A model generated the notes under the pieces. The model was not told where the DNA came from, made no database searches, and worked only from the letters and a program-made list of their open reading frames with translations. Both the position numbers and the translations under genes were made by a program. A DNA stretch of 60,914 bases from an uncultured Bacilli bacterium (lineage in GTDB: Bacteria; Bacillota_I; Bacilli_A; RF39; UBA660). The stretch is from the NCBI GenBank assembly GCA_934098745.1, contig CAKOPG010000011.1:1-60914 (forward strand), read 5' to 3'. Positions 35,341 to 43,817 of this stretch are shown here, in pieces. How positions within the stretch are numbered: the first letter of the stretch is position 1; each line of letters starts with the position of its first letter.

Positions 35341-35881
35341 CTTCCTCACCTTCCAATTTTAAATTATTCATATCATTTAATGTATATCCATTTGACAAAT
35401 ATATATCTTGAACATTATCTGTTATTGCCATCTTATAATCAAGACCTAACTTATTAAATACCAGCTTAATATCATCTTCATTCTTACCTTCAAATTCTAC
35501 ATAAGTATTTAATCCCGGCCAAGTATCTATATCTATCTCTACTTTATTAAGTATATAACGTATCCTTCTATTTTCTTGAATACTTCTCTTTATATAACCT
35601 AACTTTTCAAGTAATAAATCTGTCTTTGCAAAATCATTTACTTCTATTTCTAACTCTTCTACTCCCGATACACTATTCTCGTGATATTCTTTAATAGTTA
35701 AAGTCGTTTTTTCACCATTAGTTCTAAGTCTTATCCATCTATTTTTATCTACCGGTTTAAAGTCATAAATATATCTTCTTTGTAACCATTTACCAATATA
35801 CTCTGCTTGATTATCCTTAAGTATCTTTATAAAGTTTTCTTTATCTATATTTAATAATCTTACTTCATATTCTTTATTCAT
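35330..35881 (-). CDS. CYTH-domain protein (CyaB/thiamine triphosphatase-like)
   Basis: 183 residues. It starts with the EYEVR form of the ExExK motif. It has basic strands RWIRLRTNGEKTTLTIKEY and RRIRYILNKVEIDIDTWPGL, and a C-terminal YVEFEGK. These line the tunnel in which triphosphate-containing substrates bind. Members include class IV adenylate cyclases and triphosphatases; the activity here is not determined. It overlaps ileS by 11 bases and is the first gene after the T-box. The pairing with ileS under isoleucine control is unusual. Confidence 0.85.
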   Translation of the reverse strand: MNKEYEVRLLNIDKENFIKILKDNQAEYIGKWLQRRYIYDFKPVDKNRWIRLRTNGEKTTLTIKEYHENSVSGVEELEIEVNDFAKTDLLLEKLGYIKRSIQENRRIRYILNKVEIDIDTWPGLNTYVEFEGKNEDDIKLVFNKLGLDYKMAITDNVQDIYLSNGYTLNDMNNLKLEGEEDEI

Positions 35882-35897
35882 GACATCCTCCTAAAAG

Positions 35898-36128
35898 AAA
35901 AATCCCTATTAATAATCTATTAATAAGGACGAATTATTCCGCGGTACCACCTTAATTCACTAAAAGTGCACTTAATTAAAATAACGGTTATTAACCGGTT
36001 TAATCTACCTATCGATTAAACACATCCAGAGTGATCTATATTATAACATCTATATAACTTCTCACCAACCAGTTACTCTCTTTAATATATTTATAATATC
36101 GTCTCTTTCCTTTGTTTTTAAATAAATC
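35898..36128 (-). promoter_or_regulatory. T-box riboswitch, isoleucine-specific
   Basis: On the minus strand the conserved T-box AGGTGGTACCGCGG lies at about 35937-35950. An intrinsic terminator CCTTATTAATA/TATTAATAGGG followed by ATTTTTCTTTT lies just before the CYTH gene. The stem I region carries GGTTGGTGAGAAG and a specifier-loop ATC before CACTCTGGATGTG, which matches isoleucine. Uncharged tRNA-Ile would pair with the specifier and with TGGT of the T-box, preventing termination. Confidence 0.92.
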
Positions 36129-36134
36129 TCTTTA

Positions 36135-36163
36135 ATTATATAATAACTTAATATTTATGTCAA
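36135..36163 (-). promoter_or_regulatory. Promoter of the T-box operon
   Basis: TTGACA (36158-36163), 17-base spacer, TATAAT (36135-36140). Confidence 0.8.
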
Positions 36164-36173
36164 CTATTTTTTA

Positions 36174-36199
36174 TTATCCCTAAGGGACTGCCGTAATAT
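36174..36199 (+). repeat. Dispersed intergenic repeat, copy 3
   Basis: TTATCCCTAAGGGACTGCCG then TAATAT. It contains the perfect palindrome TCCCT-A-AGGGA and is one base different from copy 4 at 51573-51598. It lies ten bases upstream of the T-box operon promoter. Confidence 0.75.
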
Positions 36200-36264
36200 T
36201 TTTGTTTATACCTAAGTTTTTTTAAAGTTATCCAAGTAACAGATAAATTATCTCTTCAAAATAT

Positions 36265-36651
36265 TTACTTATTTCTCTTAATTATTCTAATCTTTTTCTT
36301 AGTATTATCTTTATCTATCTTTTGAGTATTTATAATGGGTCTATCTCTCACAATCATGCCATCACTTAATCTTGTTAATTGATAATCACTATCTATTCTC
36401 AGTAAATATTCTTCCATCTCTTTCCTTAATGGTATTTTATCAAAGAATTCTATTAAATATTTCTCTTCTTCTTGAATTATCATATAGTAATTATTATCTC
36501 CTATTTGTCTTTCATCAGGAAGTATTATTCTAGTTGTACTATTATTACATCTTAAACAATCAAGAACCGTACAAAATCCAAATACATCATAATTCATACA
36601 TATGCCTTTAACCCCTGTTTTAATTTTAAGTACTCCTTCATTTTCTTTCAT
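36265..36651 (-). CDS. Unknown 128-residue protein with a Cys cluster
   Basis: The N-terminal third has four cysteines in GVKGICMNYDVFGFCTV then LDCLRCN, possibly a metal site. The C-terminus is very basic (KKKIRIIKRNK). No membrane segment. GGGGGA lies seven bases before the ATG. It follows parE on the same strand but a terminator hairpin separates them. I do not recognise the family. A nucleic-acid-binding role is a guess based on the basic tail. Confidence 0.7.
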   Translation of the reverse strand: MKENEGVLKIKTGVKGICMNYDVFGFCTVLDCLRCNNSTTRIILPDERQIGDNNYYMIIQEEEKYLIEFFDKIPLRKEMEEYLLRIDSDYQLTRLSDGMIVRDRPIINTQKIDKDNTKKKIRIIKRNK

Positions 36652-36679
36652 TTTTTCATCCCCCTATATCTTATTATTA

Positions 36680-36713
36680 TATGAAAAGAAATATCATTTT
36701 AGATATCTCTTTC
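36680..36713 (-). terminator. Terminator of parE
   Basis: Minus strand GAAAGAGATATC.. pairing with GATATTTCTTTTC, with a short loop and T-rich tail. Confidence 0.6.
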
Positions 36714-38615
36714 CTATATTTTATATTCATCTTCCAAAGAAAATTCTACATTTTCATTAATCCAATTTTTTCTAGGTTCAACGGCATCACCCATTAATAT
36801 TGATACTCTTTTTTCCGCTAAAGCTACATCTTTAATACTTACTTTAACTAAATTACGATATCTCGGATCCATTGTCGTATCACATAACTGATCAGCATTC
36901 ATTTCTCCAAGTCCTTTATATCTTTGAATTTTATAATTAGATTTTCCATTAGTTAATTTTCTTAACTCTTCATTTGTCCATAAATAATGATCTTTACCAT
37001 TAATAGTTAATTTATAAAGTGGTGGCATCGCTATATATAATCTTCCGTCTTCAATTAAAGGTTTCATATATCTATAAAAGAAAGTTAATAAAAGGCATTG
37101 AATATGAGCCCCATCATCATCCGCATCGGTCATTATTATAACTTTACCATAATTGCTTTCTTTAACATCAAAGTCATTTCCAATACCGGCGCCTATCGTA
37201 TGAATTAAAGTATTAATTTCTTCATTTTTAAATATATCCTCTAACTTAGCCTTCTCTGTATTAATAACCTTCCCACGTAAAGGTAATATAGCCTGCGTTT
37301 TTCTATCTCTTCCCTGTTTTGCCGAACCGCCAGCTGAATCACCCTCGACAATAAATAGTTCACATTTATCACGATCTCTACTTTGTGCTGGCGTAAGCTT
37401 ACCCGATAAAATTCTTTCTATCTTTTTATTATCTTTACCTCGTCTTGTCTCTTCACGGGCCTTTCTAGCCGCTTCACGAGCCTCTTTTCCCTTTAAAGCT
37501 TTACTAACTATCTTCGTAGCAATAGCATTATTCTCTTCCAAAAAGAACTTTAATTTTTCGGTTACAATTGCTTCAACTATAGTTCTTGCTACCGGTGTTC
37601 CTAACTTAGATTTAGTCTGTCCTTCAAACTGTAATAAAGATTCCGGAATCTGTACAGAAATAATCGCCGTTAATCCTTCTCTTACATCAGTTCCTTCAAA
37701 AGCTTTATCTTTGCCCTTAACAAAACCATTTTCTTTAGCATAATCATTTAATACCTTCGTAATAGCTGTTTTAAATCCTATTTCATGTGTACCGCCATCT
37801 GGAGTTTTTACATTATTTACAAACGATATAATGTTTTCACTATATCCATCGGTATATTGCATTCCGATAGAAACATTTACTCTATCTTTAACAGCATTAA
37901 AGCAAAGTACTTTATGAAGGGGTTCTTTGCCCTCATTTAAGTATTCGCAAAAAGCATGTAACCCATTTTCATAGCAATATTTCTCTTGTCTGTTTTCTAT
38001 CTCATCGACAATTTCAATCGTCAGTCCATTAATTAAAAAAGCACATTCTTGCATTCTTTCACAAATGGTAGAATAATTAAATGTCGTTGTTTCAAAAATA
38101 GTTTTATCAGGTTTGAATCTAACCGTTGTTCCCGTTCTCGTAGCTGTTCCTATCTGTTTAAGTGGCACTTCTACATGTCCACCATTTGAAAACTTGATAT
38201 AGTATTCTCCTTTATCACGTCGTGTAGTTACTTCCATCCATTCAGATAGAGCATTAACTACTGATGCACCAACACCATGAAGACCACCAGAGACCTTATA
38301 TCCGCCATCCGAAAATTTTCCTCCCGCATGCAAAACGGTATAAATAACTTCCGGTGTACTCTTGCCAGATGAATGCATTCCCGTAGGAATACCACGTCCT
38401 CTGTCGCTTACGCTAATAGATCCATCTTGATGCATAATTATCTTTATATAATCACCAAAGCCATTTAAAGCTTCATCTACACAGTTATCTACTATTTCCC
38501 AAATTAAATGATGTAATCCTCTTTTATCCGTCGAACCGATATACATCCCCGGTCTTTTTCTGACCGCTTCTAATCCTTCTAATATTTTTATACTATTCTC
38601 ATCATAATTACTCAT
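36714..38615 (-). CDS. parE: DNA topoisomerase IV subunit B (ParE), type II topoisomerase ATPase
   Basis: 633 residues. GHKL ATPase (EIVDNCVDEALNG, GRGIPTGMH, GGLHGVGASVVNALS) is followed by the transducer and the TOPRIM domain with EGDSAGGSAKQGRDRKTQ and the metal-binding TDADDDGAH. HIQCLLLTFFYRYMKPLIE and the ending VEPRKNWINENVEFSLEDE favour ParE (GrlB) over GyrB. Topoisomerase IV separates replicated chromosomes. The A subunit gene (parC), usually next to parE, is not adjacent or anywhere in the window. Confidence 0.88.
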   Translation of the reverse strand: MSNYDENSIKILEGLEAVRKRPGMYIGSTDKRGLHHLIWEIVDNCVDEALNGFGDYIKIIMHQDGSISVSDRGRGIPTGMHSSGKSTPEVIYTVLHAGGKFSDGGYKVSGGLHGVGASVVNALSEWMEVTTRRDKGEYYIKFSNGGHVEVPLKQIGTATRTGTTVRFKPDKTIFETTTFNYSTICERMQECAFLINGLTIEIVDEIENRQEKYCYENGLHAFCEYLNEGKEPLHKVLCFNAVKDRVNVSIGMQYTDGYSENIISFVNNVKTPDGGTHEIGFKTAITKVLNDYAKENGFVKGKDKAFEGTDVREGLTAIISVQIPESLLQFEGQTKSKLGTPVARTIVEAIVTEKLKFFLEENNAIATKIVSKALKGKEAREAARKAREETRRGKDNKKIERILSGKLTPAQSRDRDKCELFIVEGDSAGGSAKQGRDRKTQAILPLRGKVINTEKAKLEDIFKNEEINTLIHTIGAGIGNDFDVKESNYGKVIIMTDADDDGAHIQCLLLTFFYRYMKPLIEDGRLYIAMPPLYKLTINGKDHYLWTNEELRKLTNGKSNYKIQRYKGLGEMNADQLCDTTMDPRYRNLVKVSIKDVALAEKRVSILMGDAVEPRKNWINENVEFSLEDEYKI

Positions 38616-38727
38616 ACTGTATCACTCTTCCCAAGTATAATTTTAACACATTTTTTATTTTTTTCAAACATACTTGACATATTTTTAACCATTTAACCAA
38701 GAACAAAAGCCAAATAATACTTTTAAA

Positions 38728-38757
38728 TAAAAAAACTATAGTATGCCTATACTATAA
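38728..38757 (-). terminator. Terminator of the 38752-39210 gene
   Basis: Minus strand TATAGTAT/ATACTATA stem around AGGC, followed by seven T. It includes the stop codon. Confidence 0.8.
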
Positions 38758-39210
38758 TTTTTCCTCTTTTATTCTTTTCTTACAATTTATTTTCTCTAAG
38801 TATTCCCAAGCAGTCATATCATCATCTATCATACATTTATAACCACCGGCATCTATTTTACAAATACTAAAGTGATATCCTAGTGAAACATACAATGCCA
38901 CTTCTTCACTCTCTACTTGCATTAATGAATGCTCATTTCTTTTAGTTAAATTTTCGGATACTTCCAATTTAAAAGTATCAAAATCTATTCTTTTGCCAAA
39001 ATATATCCATTCTGAATGATTATCTTCTGGTAAAATATATGATTTATCATCTTCTATTAATACTGGTACATCATAATAACGAAAACCTACTAACCCTTCT
39101 TCATAATTAGTAATATCTCTTAAAAAATCTCTTTCCTTCACTAATTCATGTGTTGGTAATATATTTTTATAATATTTCTTTTCTATATAAGTTCTAATTA
39201 TTTTTTCCAT
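38752..39210 (-). CDS. Unknown 152-residue protein
   Basis: No signal peptide or membrane segment. The sequence begins with a basic helix (MEKIIRTYIEKKYYKNIL). It contains aromatic strand-like segments (GFRYYDVPVLI, SEWIYFGKRIDFDTFKLEV) and ends in a Lys-rich tail. It overlaps the gene upstream by 17 bases, so both are cotranslated from the promoter at 40295-40323. I do not recognise the family. The pair probably works together. Confidence 0.7.
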   Translation of the reverse strand: MEKIIRTYIEKKYYKNILPTHELVKERDFLRDITNYEEGLVGFRYYDVPVLIEDDKSYILPEDNHSEWIYFGKRIDFDTFKLEVSENLTKRNEHSLMQVESEEVALYVSLGYHFSICKIDAGGYKCMIDDDMTAWEYLEKINCKKRIKEEKL

Positions 39211-40264
39211 CTTTACTCCAATACTCTACACCATTATCAGCTACTTTACTCAAAATCTTTTTAAGTTTTTCATTATTATATTTAGCTACCCCTCTTAATA
39301 TAATTGATAAAGTATCTTCATATGAAGCTTTAGTCGTATGATTAGTAAGAATAATATTTCTTCTTTTTAATACCTCAGTATAAGGAATATCTAAAACATA
39401 TCTTACTAATTGTTCAAATCTCTTTTGAGTCATTGGTTCTTTAGTTTTATGTAACAATGTTTTAGTAAAACCATCCCCACTATAAGGTTCTATTACTAAA
39501 GCATAACAATTTTCTCCAATCGAATATATATAATTCATATGAGTAATTTTTTCTTTACTATCTGTATAAGAATAACCCTTATATAAATAATCATATGCTT
39601 CTAATGCTTCTTTTCGCTCATCTATTGATAAAATATTATTAATTCTTACATTTTTTCTAACTTTACCTGTTCCTCTTGCCTTAAGTGTTCTCACCTCACC
39701 AACCGGTTCTGGTTTTACATAATGAATCATACTCTGTTTTTCTTCTTCTTCTTGTTTTAATTTCATCGTATATTCTTTATTCCAAAAATCAATATATGCA
39801 ATACACCTTTTAGTACTAGCTTTTAATCTCTTAGTAAAAGCTATTCTCTCAACATTTAAAGCACTTCCCAATCCTCTTGACCTAGCTATAACCATTAATT
39901 CATTAAAAGCCATAATTTCCATATTTTTAGCTTCATCTATAATATCATACTCCGATATTTTTTTACCAATAGTATTATCAAAAGCTACATCCCCTGGATA
40001 TATAACTACTCTTGTTAAACCATTACTAGCATATGCCATTAATTTTATAGTATCCGTCTCATCATAAGTAATTATATATTCCGAAATAAATTCTTCACAT
40101 CTTTTATTTAAATCTTTTAAAGTTTTATTTAATTCTTCCAAAACAACTTTATTAAAATATTCTGGAAAATATGTACTACTTACAGATATTGATCTAAAAG
40201 GAAATCCATAATTACGTACATACATGTCTATTTTTTCTAATAATGAATATCTTTCTAACCCCAT
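39194..40264 (-). CDS. Unknown 356-residue protein
   Basis: Cytoplasmic by prediction. N-terminal ~190 residues are mixed helix/strand. A linker rich in charge follows (KQEEEEKQSM and KARGTGKVRKNVR). The C-terminal ~150 residues contain a beta-rich part (YIYSIGENCYALVIEPYSGDG) and helices. It is not recognised. GAGGGGG precedes the ATG. It is the first gene of a two-gene operon whose promoter shares a 29-base box with the sortase promoter, hinting at common control with a cell-wall gene. Confidence 0.7.
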   Translation of the reverse strand: MGLERYSLLEKIDMYVRNYGFPFRSISVSSTYFPEYFNKVVLEELNKTLKDLNKRCEEFISEYIITYDETDTIKLMAYASNGLTRVVIYPGDVAFDNTIGKKISEYDIIDEAKNMEIMAFNELMVIARSRGLGSALNVERIAFTKRLKASTKRCIAYIDFWNKEYTMKLKQEEEEKQSMIHYVKPEPVGEVRTLKARGTGKVRKNVRINNILSIDERKEALEAYDYLYKGYSYTDSKEKITHMNYIYSIGENCYALVIEPYSGDGFTKTLLHKTKEPMTQKRFEQLVRYVLDIPYTEVLKRRNIILTNHTTKASYEDTLSIILRGVAKYNNEKLKKILSKVADNGVEYWSKDGKNN

Positions 40265-40294
40265 AAAAAATCCCCCTCTTTTTATTGATTTAAT

Positions 40295-40323
40295 ATACTA
40301 CCATACATTTGTTTATTTGTCAA
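40295..40323 (-). promoter_or_regulatory. Promoter of the 39194-40264 operon
   Basis: TTGACA (40318-40323), 17-base spacer, TAGTAT (40295-40300). Confidence 0.75.
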
Positions 40324-40330
40324 GAAAAAA
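40302..40330 (-). repeat. 29-base promoter box, copy at 40302
   Basis: Identical to 27086-27114 except one base. It spans the -35, most of the spacer and the upstream A-tract, in the same orientation relative to the promoter. Confidence 0.7.
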
Positions 40331-40357
40331 ATATAGATACTTCATATATCTATACTT
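40328..40357 (-). terminator. Terminator of the pilin-like gene
   Basis: Minus strand ATAGATA/TATCTAT stem, loop TATGAAG-like, then seven T. Confidence 0.75.
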
Positions 40358-40358
40358 A

Positions 40359-40619
40359 TTAATCTCCTTGTACATACTTACATTCGTTAGAACTATTACA
40401 ATATAAACCACTAGTAGTAACCGTATTAAAGCTTTCCCCTTCTGGAAGTGTTTTCTTTTTCATCGTTATTTGTTCTCTTGCGCCATTACTACTATCCATA
40501 ATCTTCTCTAAATTTCCCTTATATGTTGACAAAATACCCAGTAATGATACAAAAAGCAACATAAACAAAATCATTGTTCCAAATAAAATTGTTGTTATAG
40601 CAAAACCCTTATTATTCAT
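40359..40619 (-). CDS. Small type IV pilin-like membrane protein
   Basis: 86 residues. It begins MNNKGFAITTILFGTMIL and continues hydrophobic to about residue 31. This resembles a prepilin leader: a short basic start, Gly at the cleavage position, then Phe and a hydrophobic helix. The conserved Glu at mature position 5 is missing (Thr instead), as in some minor pseudopilins. The 50-residue remainder is polar with two cysteines near the end (GLYCNSSNECKY). It is 14 bases downstream of the deacetylase gene and probably in its operon. No prepilin peptidase or pilus ATPase is in the window, so pilus assembly is unproven. Confidence 0.6.
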   Translation of the reverse strand: MNNKGFAITTILFGTMILFMLLFVSLLGILSTYKGNLEKIMDSSNGAREQITMKKKTLPEGESFNTVTTSGLYCNSSNECKYVQGD

Positions 40620-40633
40620 TCTATCACCTCATA

Positions 40634-41899
40634 CTAATATAATATTATTTCTCTATTTGTATCTTTATTTATTAATTCTTCATTCTTACTACTAGTAACA
40701 ATCGTATCTATATTTCCATCAGATATATATCTTGTAGTATCTAACATCTTTAAAATCATCTCAATATCAAATTCTTTTCCATTATTATCATAAGCTCTAC
40801 ATCTTTTTAAAAATGTCATATCAAACTCTTTATTAAATGGACTTACTTCTGGTTCCCATCCTACTCTTAAAGCCGCTTTAGTATTATATTTTTCTCCATT
40901 ATATTCACCATTTAAAATATATTTATAATTTTCATGTTCTTTCTTATATGGACTTCCAAAAGGAAGAGCCACTATCTTTTGATATTTATCTCCTATAATC
41001 CCATCTAACTTTTGATACATATATCCTACAACTTCTTGGGTTTTAGAAGTATCAATTTTTCCAAAATTATTATGATTTTTCGTATGATTACCTATTTCAT
41101 AATTATTATCTACTAACCATTTTAATATCTTATCATTGTATTCTGGTTGATTAAACAAAGCATCTGTAACAAAGAATATCGCTGTTACATTGTAATCAGG
41201 ATATTTCTTTTTATATTCTTCTAAAATTCCTACAGCACTATTCTTATCAATTATAATATTTCCCTCATTATCTAATCCCATTACATTTATATTATTAGCA
41301 TTTCCATCATCAAAAGTCAAAATAATTGGACTATATCCATATTCTACATCTATTATTCCATCGATATATGAAGATAATTTAATCATTCTATATCCCTTTT
41401 GATAATAATTCTCTAAATCATTTCTAAAAGCCTCTGCTGTTCTCGTATAACCATCTTTATCGACATTTCCTCCCGTATAAGATGTCTCACTATTAGTCAT
41501 ATCTTTAATACCATGATACATCATAATTGGTACTTTCCCTAGTTCATTAATCTTATCACTCGCTAATTTTTCTTTATCTATCTTTCCTAAAGAAACTACT
41601 AATACTAATTTATCATTCTCATTTAAATCTGTTCCCACATTAATACTCTGACTAATTACTTTATCTTTCTCTACCTTATCATCATATTCATATTTAATCT
41701 CGATATCTAATTTATATTTATCAAGTAATTCTTTACTAGTATTGATATCCTTATTTACTACATCTATCATTAAATTCTTATCAGGAATATCTTTTTTATT
41801 CTTAATAAGACTATAACTCCCGATAATAATAACTATTAATATAACTAAAAAAATTATCCTCTTCTTAATAAGTTTATTCTTATCCTTATTCTTTCTCAT
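40634..41899 (-). CDS. Membrane-anchored polysaccharide deacetylase with a PASTA-like domain
   Basis: 421 residues. One N-terminal membrane anchor (about 14-28) is followed by a PASTA-like module (DVVNKDINTSKELLDKY to VVSLG, about 45-110). The NodB-type deacetylase domain has IILTFDDG (metal-binding Asp pair) and YEIGNHTKNHNNF (histidines). These enzymes remove N-acetyl groups from peptidoglycan or other surface sugars. PASTA modules bind peptidoglycan or muropeptides, consistent with a wall substrate. A PASTA-deacetylase fusion is unusual. The pilin-like gene follows. Confidence 0.85.
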   Translation of the reverse strand: MRKNKDKNKLIKKRIIFLVILIVIIIGSYSLIKNKKDIPDKNLMIDVVNKDINTSKELLDKYKLDIEIKYEYDDKVEKDKVISQSINVGTDLNENDKLVLVVSLGKIDKEKLASDKINELGKVPIMMYHGIKDMTNSETSYTGGNVDKDGYTRTAEAFRNDLENYYQKGYRMIKLSSYIDGIIDVEYGYSPIILTFDDGNANNINVMGLDNEGNIIIDKNSAVGILEEYKKKYPDYNVTAIFFVTDALFNQPEYNDKILKWLVDNNYEIGNHTKNHNNFGKIDTSKTQEVVGYMYQKLDGIIGDKYQKIVALPFGSPYKKEHENYKYILNGEYNGEKYNTKAALRVGWEPEVSPFNKEFDMTFLKRCRAYDNNGKEFDIEMILKMLDTTRYISDGNIDTIVTSSKNEELINKDTNREIILY

Positions 41900-41997
41900 A
41901 CATCCACCTACTATATATATAATTATAAATCACTATTAATATTTTTACAATATTTATCTTATTTATACAAGTAAAATTATGATTATTCAGAATATAT

Positions 41998-42026
41998 TTG
42001 TAAATAATATAAAAGTATGTTATAAT
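41998..42026 (+). promoter_or_regulatory. Promoter of the RNase J gene
   Basis: TTGTAA (41998-42003), 17-base spacer, TATAAT (42021-42026), then a leader of about 70 bases. Confidence 0.7.
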
Positions 42027-42102
42027 TTATTAGTGTTTAAATTCTTAAAAAATTTAATATTATTTTTATATCGGTTTTTAATAAAAGAAAAAAGGAGGAT
42101 TT

Positions 42103-43797
42103 ATGAAAAATAAAAGCACTCAAGTCTTCGCTTTAGGAGGACTTGGGGAAGTTGGTAAAAACATGTATTGTGTAATGCATGGTGATGAAATTATTATCGT
42201 CGATGCTGGAGTAATGTTTCCTGATGATGATTTATTAGGAATTGATTATGTTATTCCTGATTTTACATTTTTAAAAGAAAATGAGAAAAAAATTAAATAT
42301 TTATTGATAACACATGGTCACGAGGATCATATTGGTGGTATTCCTTTCTTATTACAGCAAGTAAATATACCTAAAATATATGCTCCAACCCAAGCCAAAG
42401 AATTAATTGAGAAAAAATTAGAAGAAAGAAATATTAAATATAAGAATTTATTAGTATATACAGAAAGTACTAACTTAAAAACTAAGTATTTTAATATTGA
42501 ATTTTTTAGAACAACACACTCTATACCTGATTCACATGGTATAAGTATTAACACTCCAAATGGCATAATTGTTATGACCGGAGACTTTAAATTCGATTTT
42601 ACTCCCGTCGGACCCATGGCCAATTTACAAAAAATGGCCGAAATTGGTAGCCGTGGTGTAAAATTATTAATGAGTGATTCCACTAACGCCTTATCTCCCG
42701 GCATCTCTTTATCCGAATCTACCGTTGATGAAAATTTGGGAGAAATATTCCGTAATAATAAAGAAAATCGTATTATCTTAGCTACTTTTGCTTCAAATAT
42801 TTATCGTTTAAAACACATTATTGAAACTTGTAAAGAAAACAAAAGAAAAGTTGCTTTATTCGGAAGAAGTATGGATACATCTATTGATATTGCTATTAAA
42901 TGTGGATATATCAAAGATAAAAATATTATTATTACTGCAGAAGAAGCTAATAAATTAGAACCTCATAAAGTATGTCTTTTATGTACTGGTAGCCAAGGAG
43001 AACCTTTAGCAGCTTTATCAAGAATAGCTAGTGGAACCCATAAACAAATTAAACTTATTCCTAATGATGTTGTTATCTTTTCCTCATCTCCTATTCCTGG
43101 TAATAGTGCTTCGGTTTCTAGAACAATAAATAAACTATATTTAAAAGGTGTCAAAGTATATACCAATTCATCTTCAGATATCCATTCATCTGGCCATGCT
43201 AATCAAGAAGAATTAAAACTAATGATAAGACTATTTAAACCAGCTTATTTTGCTCCATATCATGGAGAATATCGTATGCTAAAAATGCATGCTGATTTAG
43301 CCCAACTTTGTAATATTCCTAAACAAAATACCTTTATCTTAAATAATGGTGATATCTTAAATATTACTAAAGATGATATTAAAAAGAAAGGCCATGTTCA
43401 AGCTGGTGATATCTATGTTGATGGTTCTCGTATTGGTGATGTTTCTAACGTTGTCATAAAAGATCGTGTATTAATGTCTAATAATGGTATCTTAGCTATT
43501 ATAATAAATATTGATACGAAAAACAAAGCCTTATTAAATACCCCATTAGTCACTACCAGAGGATACATCCTTGTTAATGAATCAATTGATTTAATTAAAG
43601 AAATAGAAATCTTTTGTAAAAATATTATCAGTAAAAAATTAAAAGCTAAAACTATTAACTTTTCTGATATTAAAAATGAACTAATAAATGAACTTATGCC
43701 ATTATTAGCCGAAAAAACTGGTCGTGTTCCAATTATTCTTCCAATTATTATGGATGTTAAAAATCATGAAAAAAATATAAAAGTAAAAGAAGCCTAA
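42103..43797 (+). CDS. rnjA: Ribonuclease J
   Basis: 564 residues. A metallo-beta-lactamase domain with LITHGHEDHIGG (zinc ligands) is followed by the beta-CASP region (SDSTNALSPG, ALFGRSMD, SSDIHSSGHA, PYHGEYRMLKMHA). Domain order and length are those of RNase J1/J2, a 5'-3' exo- and endoribonuclease of mRNA decay and rRNA maturation. J1 versus J2 cannot be fixed without comparison; rnjA is the likelier symbol because only one copy is visible. GGAGGATTT gives the start. Confidence 0.93.
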   Translation: MKNKSTQVFALGGLGEVGKNMYCVMHGDEIIIVDAGVMFPDDDLLGIDYVIPDFTFLKENEKKIKYLLITHGHEDHIGGIPFLLQQVNIPKIYAPTQAKELIEKKLEERNIKYKNLLVYTESTNLKTKYFNIEFFRTTHSIPDSHGISINTPNGIIVMTGDFKFDFTPVGPMANLQKMAEIGSRGVKLLMSDSTNALSPGISLSESTVDENLGEIFRNNKENRIILATFASNIYRLKHIIETCKENKRKVALFGRSMDTSIDIAIKCGYIKDKNIIITAEEANKLEPHKVCLLCTGSQGEPLAALSRIASGTHKQIKLIPNDVVIFSSSPIPGNSASVSRTINKLYLKGVKVYTNSSSDIHSSGHANQEELKLMIRLFKPAYFAPYHGEYRMLKMHADLAQLCNIPKQNTFILNNGDILNITKDDIKKKGHVQAGDIYVDGSRIGDVSNVVIKDRVLMSNNGILAIIINIDTKNKALLNTPLVTTRGYILVNESIDLIKEIEIFCKNIISKKLKAKTINFSDIKNELINELMPLLAEKTGRVPIILPIIMDVKNHEKNIKVKEA

Positions 43798-43817
43798 AAT
43801 TTTAAGCTTCTTTTCTA
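43785..43817. terminator. Bidirectional terminator after the RNase J gene
   Basis: AAAAGAAGC/GCTTCTTTT stem with loop, T-run beyond on the plus strand. It contains the ends of both genes. Confidence 0.7.

Noticed and set aside
42327..42704. Open frame antisense to RNase J
   Set aside because: Shadow frame; no ribosome-binding site and composition follows the rnjA codons.
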